The notes: generated from the sequence alone by a model not told the origin. A stretch of DNA of 64,000 bases from Pisaster brevispinus (GCA_023634235.1 JAMKCF010000013.1:1736001-1800000), one strand, 5' to 3'. Positions 27,001 through 33,542 are shown, counted from the first letter of the stretch. Made by a program: numbers and translations.

Positions 27001-30000
27001 AAATATTTGTCCAAGGTGATGTCTCCTTAACACTTACTCGGATGGAAAGCTCTTCAACTTGTCTCGCCAGTCAGGAAGCCAAACAGGGTTGTGTGCTGGC
27101 TCCTGCTCAATTCTCTCTCACTATTTAGCTGCCGTTCTTGAGCTCTGACCCTGCTCCTCAGTTGATGTTCTTCACTCTCAGATGGAAAGCTCTTCAACTT
27201 GTCTCACCAGTCAGGAAGCCAAACAGGGTTGTGTGCTGACTCCTGCTCTATTCTCTCTTTCTATCTAGCTGCCGTTCTTGAGCTCTGACCCTGCTCCTCA
27301 GTTGATGTTCTTCTCTCTCAGATGGAAAGCTCTTCAACCTGTCTCGCCAGTCAGGAAGCCAGACAGGGTTGTGTGCTGGTTCCTGCTCTATTCTCTCTCT
27401 CTATCTAGCTGCCGTTCTTGAGCTCTGACCCTGCTCCTTAGTTGATGTTCTTCTCTCTCAGATGGAAAGCTCTTCAACCTGTCTCATTAGTCAGGAAGCC
27501 AAACAGGGTTTTGTGCTGGCTCCTGCTCTATTCTCTCTCTCTCTCTCTATCTAGCTGCCGTTCTTGAGCTCTGACCCTGCTCCTCAGTTGATGTTCTCCT
27601 CAACACTCTCTCAGATGGAAAGTTCTTCAACCTGTCTTGCCACAAAGCTAAGAACAGGCTCAGAGAAATGTGCTCTTAAAAGCTGCCCCCGTGGCACAGT
27701 CAGAGAGTGATCTGCAGCAGTTGCTTTATAGTGTTCATGGAGCTGCACGATCACAACGCCTTACCATCAACAGTAAAACAAACAGAAATCCGGTTCAAAC
27801 CACCCCATGCAGTTCATACATCCAACCTCACATCAGTCTGGATGGTCTAAGACTGAAGGATGTCGACTATTTCACTATAGCAGAAAAATTTGCTTGAGCA
27901 TAAGCGTATTTCACAGGTTATCAAGAAAGTTAGGCAGCCATCTTGCACATTCACCATGGATTTACATTGTTATGTCTTTCATTTCCATACAGTAAGCACC
28001 GGAAGGTTAGCATGCCTTGTCGTGTGCTTACGGTTAGCAGCGCTATGAAATGGAAATCGCACAGTAAGCACAGAATCAGCCGTTAAGCAGCTCTATGAAA
28101 TTGGGCCCAGGGCTAAAATCTGTCACAAAGTGCAAAGTCTACAGGGCAGTGGTCATCTCCTGCCTATACTTTACTCAGCAGAAACCTACATCCTGCTGTT
28201 CCAAAGGCCCATCACTAGACTGCAGCGGGTCTATCTATCTCTAGTTCTGTAGAACTTTGGGTTTGTTTTTTCCAATGGAGGGAAATTCGTTCATAGCTGA
28301 TTTTCAATGAATTGTAAAACCTGATAAAACTTACTTGAACAGGAGGCTTCGTCAGAACCATCCTTACAGTCCTCTTCACCGTCACATTGCCAGATTTTGT
28401 GTATACAGCCGTCACTGCATTGGAATTCAGTCTCTGCATCACAGCTGAGCTCGGGCCCTACACGGTATTTAGACATCACATCAAATTGTTGTTGTATGTG
28501 GAAATTAAAATACTTTGCACAAGAAAATTAGTTTGTTTGAACCTGTGGCTAGATCATTTCCAAAACATTGGCTGTTTTATTCATTGACTAATAAAGCAAC
28601 ACCGAGAATTGGGAAGTTTAAAACAAAACAGGGTTTTTTTAAAGATGAAAAAACCTGAGTGCCTGGTTAGTAATTTATATGTTTTGTTGGGGTATTGGAT
28701 GTTTTTTTGTTTGTTTTAGTTTTAGTTTATTTATTTACTTATTTATTTTTGATATTTATTTTGTATTTATTATTTTAACTAACAACTCATTTAGTTATTT
28801 TAGAATTTTATTTTAAATATTTTTTGTTAAAATGTTTATTTCCACGGGGTGCATATACCACATGCTGCCACAATTAAAAACCAAGAAAAAACAATGATAT
28901 CACTCACATTCAAATCAATGTAGCCAAGCCAAGGCTAGGGAAAAAAACATTGCATATGTTTCCATTTTTGTATAATACTTAAAGGGAAGGTTTACACTTG
29001 GTAAAGACTCTGAAAATTAATGGCAATAAAAACTTACTTGGTAAGAAGTACAACAGTTTTGGATAGTATAATGCATTTTGAGAAACTTTTCACTTCAAAG
29101 TACTGCGGTTATGGAAAATTATATCCCTTTTTATCCCCCAAAATTTGAATCTGAGAAGCGTTTTGGCCGTAACCTTTCTCAGATCGTGTATATTCCTATA
29201 AGGAATATTCTTCCTGCGTGGAAATATTTGCTCCGGTTTTTCGGTGATATCTAAAAAATGTTACCACCTTTTGAAGTGAAATTTTCACAGGCTAGTGGAT
29301 TTCATAGGATTAAAACAATCAAACGGTTCCAAAAACCATGAGTATACTTGGCCTTTAAACCACGTCATTATTTTTCATGCAATTGAGTGGGCTGGGGGGG
29401 GGGGCTGGAGAGTGAAGTATGATGGATATGCATGTAACAATGAAACTAAAAATTAATTAAAAACAAAAGTAAATAAGTTTCACTCGATTTCAAAGTAATT
29501 TTATGCATGAAAAGTAAATAAGTTCCCAGAATAACTGTTTAAGTTGTAGGTCTACTTTAAAATTAAATTTTTGCAAGCATTGGAAAAGAAAATTGTTCAC
29601 TTCCATAAGTGATGATATAATTGTTCTTGATGGGTGAACATTTCAGTTGATGGTTTGATCAATGAAATATGATCATCGTGTTGTGTCGTGGCCGAGCGGT
29701 GAGAGCACCAGGCTCAAGCTCTGGTGTTTTTGATCAGCAGAGTGTGGGTTCGAGTCCCAGTCGTGATACTTTGTGTCTTTGAGCAAGGTGGTTTATTTAA
29801 GCCGTAGGTCTGATGGGACATGAAGCCCCCTAGGTCCTGTGTACTAGGATTGGTACGTGCATGTAAAAGAACCCAGAACACTTAACATGGAGAGTAGGGG
29901 TTAACCCCGGTGTTTCTGCTTCACCCTTGTTAACAGGTTTCCTCAAGAAACAGTGAGCTATAGTGATTAAGTTCACTTATGAGGCATCCGTGGTTTAATT

Positions 30001-30760
30001 ACCAGAAGTATACAATGATAATCAGATCAAGTTTTGTATTACTATTAGTATTATTAGCAGACTTTCAGTCACAGTGTTTGAGTATAATTTTGTTAATACT
30101 GGCAACTTGATATGGGCAAACTTTTCTTTTCTTTTTTCATTTTTTAAACAGACTATTTGTATACTGTATGATTGTTTGTATTTTGAGAGATGGCCAATTA
30201 AATAATAATATTAACAACCAAGGGCGTTGATGGGTGGGGGACAGGGGGGACATGTCCCCCTCACTTTTCAGACTGGAGGGGACAGCATATCAGATGTCCC
30301 CCCCCCCACCTTTTGATTGACTGTTCATTAGAAATATGCAACAAAATATAAAAATATACACCATTTTCTTAATTTCATATTTAATTACAATTTTTGTTAA
30401 AATAAAAGAATAGCGAACAAACGGTGAAATGTTTTTTCATTTTCATCTTTTTTTCTGATGGACCACGCGCAGAATGGTATTTTGGGCCTATTATGTAAGC
30501 TGTATTTTTTTCAAGACTTGCTCGCCTGTCCCCCCTACTTTTCAGTAGCGATCGACGCCCTTGTTAACAACAGTTGGCCTAAAATATACTTATTTTAAAA
30601 ATCAATACTTTTACAAAAAACATATGTAGCCAGTCAGAAAATGTTTATAGCAGGCTATATTAAAGGACTTACCATTTGCCTCACAATGAAAAGCAAATAG
30701 CAAAAGTGCTATAAAATGTAGAGCCATCTTCACAGAGGTGCCTCCATCAAACCACCACAT
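1..30760 (-). CDS. Gene a: LDL-receptor-related protein, tandem paralogue of gene b (3' end outside window)
   Basis: Thirty exons with consistent phases give 1827 codons plus 2 nt before the window edge. Domain order by residue: signal peptide 1-29; ten LDLa 30-436; four-cysteine EGF 437-462; cbEGF plus propeller 1 at 463-770; EGF 771-830; two LDLa 831-910; four-cysteine EGF 911-936; cbEGF plus propeller 1' at 937-1244; EGF 1245-1304; cbEGF plus propeller 2 at 1305-1620; EGF 1621-1683; two LDLa 1684-1762; EGF 1763-1815; start of propeller 3. Exon lengths match gene b almost one for one (313, 253, 322, 228, 262, 188, 238 and 158 nt). Compared with gene b it lacks counterparts of exons b6-b11, has a triplicated LDLa exon, and carries a duplicated seven-exon propeller block. 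If the missing end is like gene b, the full protein would be near 2200 residues. Membrane attachment cannot be judged from this window. Confidence 0.88.
540..697 (-). CDS. Gene a exon 29: EGF before propeller 3
   Basis: A 158 nt phase 1 to 0 exon. [26 protein letters not shown]. Donor GTAATT, as in b25. Confidence 0.88.
1030..1267 (-). CDS. Gene a exon 28: LDLa pair
   Basis: A 238 nt phase 0 to 1 exon, counterpart of b24. [25 protein letters not shown], then a module ending [10 protein letters not shown]. Donor GTGCGT. A longer open frame over the same bases is a shadow. Confidence 0.88.
1582..1766. mobile_element. MITE family 2
   Basis: Ends TTTGCGGTGACATCAT and ATGGTGTCACTGCAAA; inner arms with GTGGTGGTT-like and AACCACCATCACTCAAAAGA. 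Confidence 0.75.
1820..1845. repeat. (TAG)n microsatellite
   Basis: Seven or so TAG units next to a MITE end. Confidence 0.85.
2415..2602 (-). CDS. Gene a exon 27: EGF after propeller 2
   Basis: A 188 nt phase 1 to 0 exon. [27 protein letters not shown]. Donor AAG|GTTAGA has T at +3. Confidence 0.87.
2757..2848 (+). mobile_element. tRNA-derived SINE, family A
   Basis: GATAGCTCAGTTGGTAGAG (A box) and GGTTCAAGTCC (B box) after GGGAGACCGCCAACATAG. Stem pairing is too poor for a working tRNA. Confidence 0.75.
3365..3920. repeat. Dispersed repeat interrupted by a MITE
   Basis: Its start (GGGCTCGAATTTTTGGGGAA) and end (GAACTTGTCCAGTTATAGGT, GGTTTAATGGCCTG) match 62270-62890. The MITE at 3622-3773 sits inside. 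Confidence 0.65.
3622..3773. mobile_element. MITE family 2
   Basis: Near-perfect foldback: AGGTGAGGTTTGCGGTGAC and GTCACCACAAACCCCTCACC; inside, GAGTAGTGGTGGTTCTGAGA. Inserted in a longer dispersed repeat. Confidence 0.8.
4062..4197 (-). CDS. Gene a exon 26: last blade of propeller 2
   Basis: A 136 nt phase 0 to 1 exon. [19 protein letters not shown] to LAIPAEI. Donor GTAAGG. Confidence 0.9.
4978..5239 (-). CDS. Gene a exon 25: propeller 2 blades
   Basis: A 262 nt phase 2 to 0 exon. [15 protein letters not shown] (gene b FWTEYG), [15 protein letters not shown]. Donor GTAAGT. Confidence 0.92.
5726..5953 (-). CDS. Gene a exon 24: propeller 2 blades, GC splice donor
   Basis: A 228 nt phase 2-2 exon with [12 protein letters not shown] and ending DPQHG. 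Donor GG|GCAAGT, the same as b20, so the GC-AG intron predates the gene duplication. Confidence 0.88.
6094..6240. mobile_element. Family B SINE tails arranged as an inverted repeat
   Basis: GTGTATTAAGCACTGTATGC and its reverse complement flank CCTGTGGATTTTTTTCACAG, so two tail pieces face each other. Confidence 0.65.
6288..6445 (+). mobile_element. tRNA-derived SINE, family B
   Basis: GGTGGTCTAGTGGTAAGACA and CAAATCCCACCCGAGT, then TGCCTGTGGAT and a tail ending ACACATCGGTGTTAG. Confidence 0.75.
6742..6880. mobile_element. MITE family 4
   Basis: TAATGGGAGACTTTG and AAAGTCCCCCATTA ends; inner GGCAGCAGACTTACCAGGTA and TTACCTGGTAAGCCTGCTGC. Confidence 0.8.
7323..7644 (-). CDS. Gene a exon 23: EGF and start of propeller 2
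   Basis: A 322 nt phase 1 to 2 exon, counterpart of b19. It begins [12 protein letters not shown] where gene b has DTNEC, so the calcium-binding DxNE motif is lost. Donor GTGAGG. Confidence 0.9.
7720..7880. repeat. Dispersed repeat, left flank of the duplicated block
   Basis: Contains CATATCCTAGTAGCTAGATC and GTTCATCAGGCAT. The same repeat, in the same orientation, sits at 14690-14900 and 21313-21535. Confidence 0.75.
8232..8411 (-). CDS. Gene a exon 22: EGF after propeller, block copy 2
   Basis: A 180 nt phase 1-1 exon, nearly identical to exon 15 ([11 protein letters not shown] instead of CPPG). Last exon of the second block copy. Confidence 0.9.
8494..8683. mobile_element. MITE family 1 (block copy 2)
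   Basis: Terminal inverted repeats CATAGAGCTGCTTAAGC and CAGCCCTATGAAATTGGGCC, with inner GCTGGTAACCTTATTCTGG-like blocks. Non-coding. Confidence 0.8.
8763..8904 (-). CDS. Gene a exon 21: last propeller blade, block copy 2
   Basis: A 142 nt phase 0 to 1 exon. [13 protein letters not shown] to MDQHIALS. Donor GTACGT. Confidence 0.9.
9430..9745 (+). mobile_element. LINE 3'-end fragment, block copy 2
   Basis: Encodes [20 protein letters not shown] followed by LFTKLLKT, resembling the C-terminus of CR1/L2-like non-LTR polyproteins. Followed by a T tract and a tRNA-derived SINE. Confidence 0.5.
9818..9979 (+). mobile_element. tRNA-derived SINE, family A, block copy 2
   Basis: CCTGGCTACACGGCAGTTAA leader, GGGAGACC-like segment, A and B boxes. 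Same insertion site as 16495-16655, so it predates the block duplication. Confidence 0.75.
10100..10352 (-). CDS. Gene a exon 20: propeller 1' blades, block copy 2
   Basis: A 253 nt phase 2 to 0 exon. Differs from exon 13 mainly at [10 protein letters not shown] versus [10 protein letters not shown]. Confidence 0.92.
11625..11868. mobile_element. MITE family 1 variant (block copy 2)
   Basis: Same outer ends (GGGCCCAATTTCATGGCTCT) but a different interior rich in GTAAGCA/TGCTTAC. Confidence 0.75.
11921..12136 (-). CDS. Gene a exon 19: propeller 1' blades, block copy 2
   Basis: A 216 nt phase 2-2 exon. [11 protein letters not shown] (exon 12 has RNLYWTD), [11 protein letters not shown]. Confidence 0.92.
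12179..12323. mobile_element. MITE family 3 (block copy 2)
   Basis: GGATTTCGCAAAGCACTTAG and GGCTCTTTGTAAAGTTGGTC ends. Confidence 0.75.
12389..12500. mobile_element. MITE family 2 half element (block copy 2)
   Basis: GATGTGACACCACGTAG and CTGTGGTGGTTCTGAAAAGA; the other arm is missing. Confidence 0.6.
12818..13130 (-). CDS. Gene a exon 18: cbEGF and start of propeller 1', block copy 2
   Basis: A 313 nt phase 1 to 2 exon with [13 protein letters not shown]. Donor AG|GTTATT, as in exon 11. Confidence 0.83.
13440..13790 (-). mobile_element. tRNA-Ser-like SINE, family C, split by a MITE (block copy 2)
   Basis: The minus-strand SINE reads GGCGTGTTGTGGCCGAGCGG at its head. An element at 13623-13755 interrupts it between the A-box side and the variable arm. 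Confidence 0.75.
13623..13755. mobile_element. MITE related to family 3, nested in a SINE
   Basis: GGGTGGATTTCACAAAGAGT to AAAATCGACCCC. Present in one block copy only. Confidence 0.75.
13972..14049 (-). CDS. Gene a exon 17: shortened EGF, block copy 2
   Basis: A 78 nt phase 1-1 exon ending GYYCDH. The donor is the strong GTAAGT, which supports real use of the shortened exon in both copies. Confidence 0.78.
14408..14647 (-). CDS. Gene a exon 16: LDLa pair, block copy 2
   Basis: A 240 nt phase 1-1 exon, nearly identical to exon 9. Phase 1 joins exon 15 without a frame change. Confidence 0.92.
14690..15070. repeat. Dispersed repeat at the junction of the two block copies
   Basis: The first 210 nt match 21313-21535. 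The remainder ends in AAAGCGCTATATAAAAACTA before sequence matching the left flank resumes near 15083. Confidence 0.7.
15349..15528 (-). CDS. Gene a exon 15: EGF after propeller, block copy 1
   Basis: A 180 nt phase 1-1 exon. [26 protein letters not shown]. Donor GTATGA. Last exon of the first block copy. Confidence 0.9.
15607..15800. mobile_element. MITE family 1 (block copy 1)
   Basis: Counterpart of 8494-8683. Confidence 0.8.
15880..16021 (-). CDS. Gene a exon 14: last propeller blade, block copy 1
   Basis: A 142 nt phase 0 to 1 exon. [13 protein letters not shown] to MDQHIALS. Donor GTATGT. Too short and methionine-free at its start to stand out as an ORF by itself. Confidence 0.9.
16125..16400 (+). 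mobile_element. LINE 3'-end fragment, block copy 1
   Basis: Same fragment as 9430-9745 ([20 protein letters not shown]), copied with the block. Confidence 0.5.
16495..16655 (+). mobile_element. tRNA-derived SINE, family A, block copy 1
   Basis: Counterpart of 9818-9979. Confidence 0.75.
16777..17029 (-). CDS. Gene a exon 13: propeller 1 blades, block copy 1
   Basis: A 253 nt phase 2 to 0 exon. [27 protein letters not shown]. Donor GTATGT. Confidence 0.92.
18275..18518. mobile_element. MITE family 1 variant (block copy 1)
   Basis: Counterpart of 11625-11868. Confidence 0.75.
18574..18789 (-). CDS. Gene a exon 12: propeller 1 blades, block copy 1
   Basis: A 216 nt phase 2-2 exon. [30 protein letters not shown]. 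Confidence 0.92.
18834..18976. mobile_element. MITE family 3 (block copy 1)
   Basis: Counterpart of 12179-12323. Confidence 0.75.
19049..19460. mobile_element. MITE family 2-like DNA (block copy 1)
   Basis: First half matches 12389-12500. A second piece, 19295-19440 (CCAAAAGAGATTTTACACAT), is absent from the other block copy. Confidence 0.55.
19617..19929 (-). CDS. Gene a exon 11: cbEGF and start of propeller 1, block copy 1
   Basis: A 313 nt phase 1 to 2 exon like b14 ([22 protein letters not shown]). The donor AG|GTTATT is poor, and the reading frame stays open for some codons past it. Phase to the next exon supports this donor. Confidence 0.83.
20215..20430 (-). mobile_element. tRNA-Ser-like SINE, family C, uninterrupted (block copy 1)
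   Basis: Counterpart of 13440-13790 without the internal MITE: plus strand GAGTCCTGGTTCTCTTAACC is continuous. Confidence 0.75.
20602..20679 (-). CDS. Gene a exon 10: shortened EGF, block copy 1
   Basis: A 78 nt phase 1-1 exon. Ends GYYCVH at the donor GTAACT, while b13 is 114 nt. Only four of six EGF cysteines remain. Past the donor the old frame meets TAA almost at once, though the ancestral CATCAGTCCACTGAG is still visible in the intron. Confidence 0.75.
21036..21275 (-). CDS. Gene a exon 9: LDLa pair, first exon of block copy 1
   Basis: A 240 nt phase 1-1 exon matching b12 (CSDDEFTC to GGEDETEC). Differs from the second block copy by an FSARC/SSARC change and R/Q before GGED. Donor GTAAGT. 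Confidence 0.92.
21313..21535. repeat. Dispersed repeat, right flank of the duplicated block
   Basis: Same family as 7720-7880 and 14690-15070, same orientation. Confidence 0.75.
21941..22172. mobile_element. Terminal-inverted-repeat element
   Basis: GCCATCTTTACGGGCAAATT and AATTGCCCGTAAAGATGGC. Absent from the two sister units of the LDLa triplication. Confidence 0.75.
22418..22537 (-). CDS. Gene a exon 8: LDLa, tandem copy 3 of 3
   Basis: A 120 nt phase 1-1 exon. [17 protein letters not shown]. About 1.1 kb from copy 2, as copy 2 is from copy 1. Confidence 0.9.
23105..23232 (+). mobile_element. tRNA-Ser-like SINE, family C
   Basis: GTGTCGTGGCCAAGC then GTGGGTTCAAGTCCTGGTCA and CTTGTGCCCTTGAG; the long variable arm fits a type II tRNA ancestor. 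Confidence 0.75.
23553..23672 (-). CDS. Gene a exon 7: LDLa, tandem copy 2 of 3
   Basis: A 120 nt phase 1-1 exon. Differs from its neighbours by [10 protein letters not shown] and GEADC. Donor GTAACT. Confidence 0.9.
24273..24398 (+). mobile_element. tRNA-Ser-like SINE, family C
   Basis: Copy of 23105-23232 within the LDLa triplication. Confidence 0.75.
24675..24794 (-). CDS. Gene a exon 6: LDLa, tandem copy 1 of 3
   Basis: A 120 nt phase 1-1 exon. CAEIEFKC to [13 protein letters not shown]. Almost identical to exons 7 and 8, introns included. Donor GTAACT. Confidence 0.9.
25000..25600. other. Gene a intron without recognised features
   Basis: Between exons 6 and 5. No exon-like cysteine-rich frame or inverted repeat seen. 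The same holds for 26320-26800 (T-rich), 37780-38750 outside the exon, and 57400-57770. Confidence 0.5.
25619..25780 (-). CDS. Gene a exon 5: end of split LDLa plus one LDLa
   Basis: A 162 nt phase 1-1 exon, counterpart of b5. [11 protein letters not shown] closes the split module, then CPGEQRRC to [12 protein letters not shown]. Donor GTAAGT. Confidence 0.9.
26089..26298 (-). CDS. Gene a exon 4: LDLa and first part of the next
   Basis: A 210 nt phase 1-1 exon, counterpart of b4. One full module ([13 protein letters not shown]), then a module split after DDDC. Donor GTGAGC. Confidence 0.9.
26832..26957 (-). CDS. Gene a exon 3: LDLa
   Basis: A 126 nt phase 1-1 exon. CNKDTEFQC to [13 protein letters not shown]; Ala replaces Gly in the calcium loop. 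Donor GTAAGT. Confidence 0.9.
27038..27632 (+). repeat. 140 bp tandem array derived from a LINE reverse transcriptase
   Basis: GATGGAAAGC begins units at 27041, 27181, 27321, 27461 and 27613. Plus-strand translation of a unit gives [13 protein letters not shown], a conserved reverse-transcriptase motif, with an in-frame stop. Confidence 0.8.
27633..28235 (+). mobile_element. LINE reverse-transcriptase remnant
   Basis: Plus-strand reading resembles non-LTR reverse transcriptase: [19 protein letters not shown], then [15 protein letters not shown], and after an inserted MITE a [13 protein letters not shown] piece. Stops and frame changes show it is dead. Confidence 0.65.
27890..28108. mobile_element. 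MITE family 1 variant inside the LINE remnant
   Basis: TAAGCAGCTCTATGAAATTG at the right end; it separates two reverse-transcriptase pieces. Confidence 0.65.
28335..28457 (-). CDS. Gene a exon 2: LDLa
   Basis: A 123 nt phase 1-1 exon. CDAETEFQC to [13 protein letters not shown]. Donor GTAAGT. Confidence 0.9.
28978..29361. repeat. Dispersed repeat with short terminal inversion
   Basis: TTAAAGGGAAGGTTTACACT at one end and ACTTGGCCTTTAAACC at the other. Inner TCCTATAAGGAATATTC palindrome. Confidence 0.55.
29681..29935 (+). mobile_element. tRNA-Ser-like SINE, family C
   Basis: Best-preserved head: GTCGTGGCCGAGCGG, CTCAAGCTCTGGTG, GGGTTCGAGTCCCAGTCGTG, then a long non-tRNA body including a GGTCCTGTGTACTAGGATTG segment. 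Confidence 0.8.
30211..30570. mobile_element. Terminal-inverted-repeat element, 360 bp
   Basis: TTAACAACCAAGGGCGTTGA and ATCGACGCCCTTGTTAACAA ends; C/G-rich tracts inside. Confidence 0.7.
30673..30760 (-). CDS. Gene a exon 1: start codon and signal peptide
   Basis: I start at the ATG at 30760 (MWWFDGG...), because it aligns with gene b from the first residue and both have CAAG before ATG. A second in-frame ATG at 30727 ([13 protein letters not shown]) also has a good context and would leave a complete signal peptide. Phase 1 donor GTAAGT. Confidence 0.85.
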
Positions 30761-30784
30761 CTTGGGGGTTGGAGCTTCAGCTTA

Positions 30785-31020
30785 TCACAACCACTGTACT
30801 GGAAATGATAAGGGTCTTTGCTTTCTGATCGGTTATATAGGAACTGCTGTACTGTTTCAGACCACCTGGGAGGTCAGAGCAGTTCAGATTACAGGTAACC
30901 TTGGGAGAATAAATCAAATGCTTACAAGGACATGTTACTTAAAAAATGTGATGTTATTACCAGTAAAATGTCATAGCATGGACCAGAAATTTATCATTGG
31001 ATAGTAGTAAGTAGAGGGAA
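30785..31020 (-). promoter_or_regulatory. Proximal promoter of gene a, conserved with gene b
   Basis: Blocks in the same order as 61065-61335: the TATA region, an AT-rich block (plus strand AATAAATCAA), ACAAGGACA, AAAATGTGATGTTA, TGGACCAGAAAT and TAGTAAGTAGAGGGAA. The coordinated spacing suggests a shared core promoter and nearby elements. Confidence 0.65.
30833..30840 (-). promoter_or_regulatory. TATA box of gene a
   Basis: CTATATAA on the minus strand, 73 nt before the proposed start. The flanking AGCAGTTC upstream of it is shared with gene b. Confidence 0.75.
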
Positions 31021-31085
31021 AGTGTGTACTTCAAGGAAATCCTGCTCACACGGTAAAAGGGGTTCCAAGGGAAACTGAAAACAGA

Positions 31086-31282
31086 TCCCCGATTTCGTAG
31101 AGCTGCTTAATTAAACACCAAATATTGGTTAACAGTTTTCCGGGCTGAGCAAAACTAAGCAGGATTACTAGTCACAGAGGGTACATATGGAATGGTAGTT
31201 TGGCTGGTTACCTTATTCTGGTAAGCATAATTTTGTTGTAAGCTCCTTTTTGTGCTTAAGCAGCTCTATGAAATTTGGCCTA
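31086..31282. mobile_element. MITE family 1, between gene a promoter blocks
   Basis: GTAGAGCTGCTTAA to CAGCTCTATGAAATTTGGCC. Absent from the matching place before gene b. Confidence 0.8.
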
Positions 31283-31443
31283 GGATGAAAGTAATTCATT
31301 GGTGCATGCATAGAGCAAGGATAGCTCTAGGGTGTATGCATGCAGCTCTATTTGCCACGGCAGTAGTGTGGTTTTGGCATTGACAGGTGCAGTAATCTGG
31401 GCATATTTTTCTGCTTGGAATGTTAGCTAAAGATTGTCTTTGT

Positions 31444-31639
31444 ATGGTGGCCCTGAAGGGACATCAAACATATATATTTACATGAATATTTATGTTAATA
31501 TTTACGGCTTTTGCCCCAATTCACAAATATTCATGTATATATTCTCGTAAAAATTTGTGATTGAGGCCAAAATTGTCAATATTTTACGTAAATATTTACA
31601 TAAATATGTATATGTTTGATGTCCCTTCAGGGCCACCAT
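31444..31639. mobile_element. MITE family 5, long perfect-ended palindrome
   Basis: ATGGTGGCCCTGAAGGGACA and its exact reverse complement at the other end; the AT-rich interior also folds back. Confidence 0.85.
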
Positions 31640-31779
31640 ATCTTTGTCACCATGCTGTCCAAGCTTCAATTTATGAACTTTTAGGGCGGGCTGACTGTAA
31701 CTGCATAGAAGCTCTCACTTGAAGAGTGCTCAAGGGATCTCTTTTATGGTCCCAGATGGGATAGCCATCTGTGGTACCA

Positions 31780-32185
31780 ATGATGTAACTTTCTTTTTTC
31801 GATAGTTGTTTATTTGGATAAACCTCTTTGTCCAAACAACCCAGTCACACTTAATGAGGTTCTGTATCATGTGTACTTTCAATAAAAACGCCCACCAGTT
31901 TGGTGCCCTGAACCACCTGGTACTACAAAACAACTTTCTCTTTGTCAAGGTTGAACACTTGGGTTCAGATTATTTTTTCTCCAAATAGTGAAATCACCTC
32001 ATATCACCGGGGTCAGTACCAGGCTGTGCATTGCTCTATGGTGAGGAGACCAATGACCCCACTCCTGCTCCTACACACACACCTGTTGGGCACCCTAAGC
32101 ACAGACAGGGTATCGCCTAGCAGGTCCTCAAAATCATAATTGAATCCTGGAGCAATTTGACTTTTTTTAATCATTCACTTAGACA
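31780..32185. promoter_or_regulatory. Distal upstream segment shared with gene b
   Basis: Non-coding stretch similar to 61785-62220: GATGATGTAACTTTC, CCCAAACAACCCAGTCAC-like, TACAAAACAACTTTCT and CAGATTA blocks in order. No consistent reading frame is kept. Either a duplicated enhancer or simply flank copied with the gene. Confidence 0.5.
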
Positions 32186-32974
32186 CAATGCATATTAGAG
32201 TAATAGTTGAATTCAAGGTTATGTTAATAATGGAGATTTGGCTGCCGAGTGATATCTCTGGGAGTTTGTTGCAGTGAGGCAAGTGGTGTGGTTCTGTATT
32301 TTCATGGGGTTTCTGCTGTATTTTGTGTTATACAAAATTATAGTTCTGTTATGTTAGTGTAAGTCTTATTCATCAGCGCCATGGGCAAATTGGGTTGACT
32401 TGGCGCTTTATAAATTTTTATTATTATTAATACTGTTCCTATTAAGGGAGTAAAAGAGTGGAGATGATGGGGTCCTAAATGGCTGTTTGAAAACAGTATG
32501 GTCGTGGCCTTGTGGTAATTAAGGACTGAGCAGAAGGCTTGGTTCTTTGTCGCACGGCCATGAGCCTGCAAAGTTTTAAACCGCCGTTTAAGACCGAGCA
32601 TTACTCTTTTATTCCCAGGCATTCATAAATGCCCTTTTTGTTAAAAAGTGTTGTAATGTTGGGAAAATCTGTCAAACTTTTCTGCAAAATTTCATTTCCT
32701 CTCATGCCTTTGGCGAAGAGTCAAATTGCATATACGACGCTCAACGGTGTGCTTACGCGTGTGTACTAATAGATTTTACATTACTCAATTGAGTCACAGT
32801 TTGAGGGTAATGTGACACTAACAGGCATGGGCCATCTCATTTTGACGGCCACTTCTGCTTGAAACCTGCCATGCATAGATCAAGGACGACCAGTACATCC
32901 TAGACTGCGTGTACTGTGCACAGCATGCAGTACACAAAGTCTGTCTGGCTACTCTACTGGTTTAGTTGAGACTC

Positions 32975-33114
32975 TATTTCACAAAGCACTAAGATTTGTC
33001 TTAAGATGAGTTGTCAGTTGCCATAGTGATTTGTATTGTGATGCCACACTTTGCTTAGCAATTAAGATTGATTCGCAGTTAAGATCAATCTTAGCCCTTT
33101 TTGAAATCGGTCCC
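32975..33114. mobile_element. MITE family 3
   Basis: ATTTCACAAAGCACTAAGAT to GCCCTTTTTGAAATCGGTCC. Confidence 0.75.
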
Positions 33115-33542
33115 TGTAGTTTGCCCTCTTGTGTGAATTTGTGTGATATTTCTGCTTGTTGTTGTCTCTGCATAGATTCATTAGATGGCCTAACAAGTTG
33201 AAACTTGTAAATTTACGCCTAAGATACCCAGCTGTATGCATAACTGGTAGTAAGTAAAACTTACCAAAGTGTGAATGCCTTGTTTAAAATGATAAACCAA
33301 CGGTGTTTTGAAATTTGTTTTCAAACCTTTAAGTCTTCTCTGAGAAAGAGACCTACGCTGAAGGACTTGCCTTGTCTTGTCTTGTCTGAACTGCACATCT
33401 GCCCTGCCATTGCTGGGCTATAAACACACAGACATAATCACCATCATGCCATTGATATCTTTTAACAAGTTGTCTTTAATAGATGTTGAATCATTGCAGA
33501 ACCCGCTGCTAAAATATAGAATTCGAATTGCCTCTAGCTACC

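Noticed and set aside
29685..29770. Possible functional tRNA-Ser gene
   Set aside because: The head looks good, but it continues into a SINE body and has relatives at 23.1, 24.3, 13.5 and 20.3 kb.
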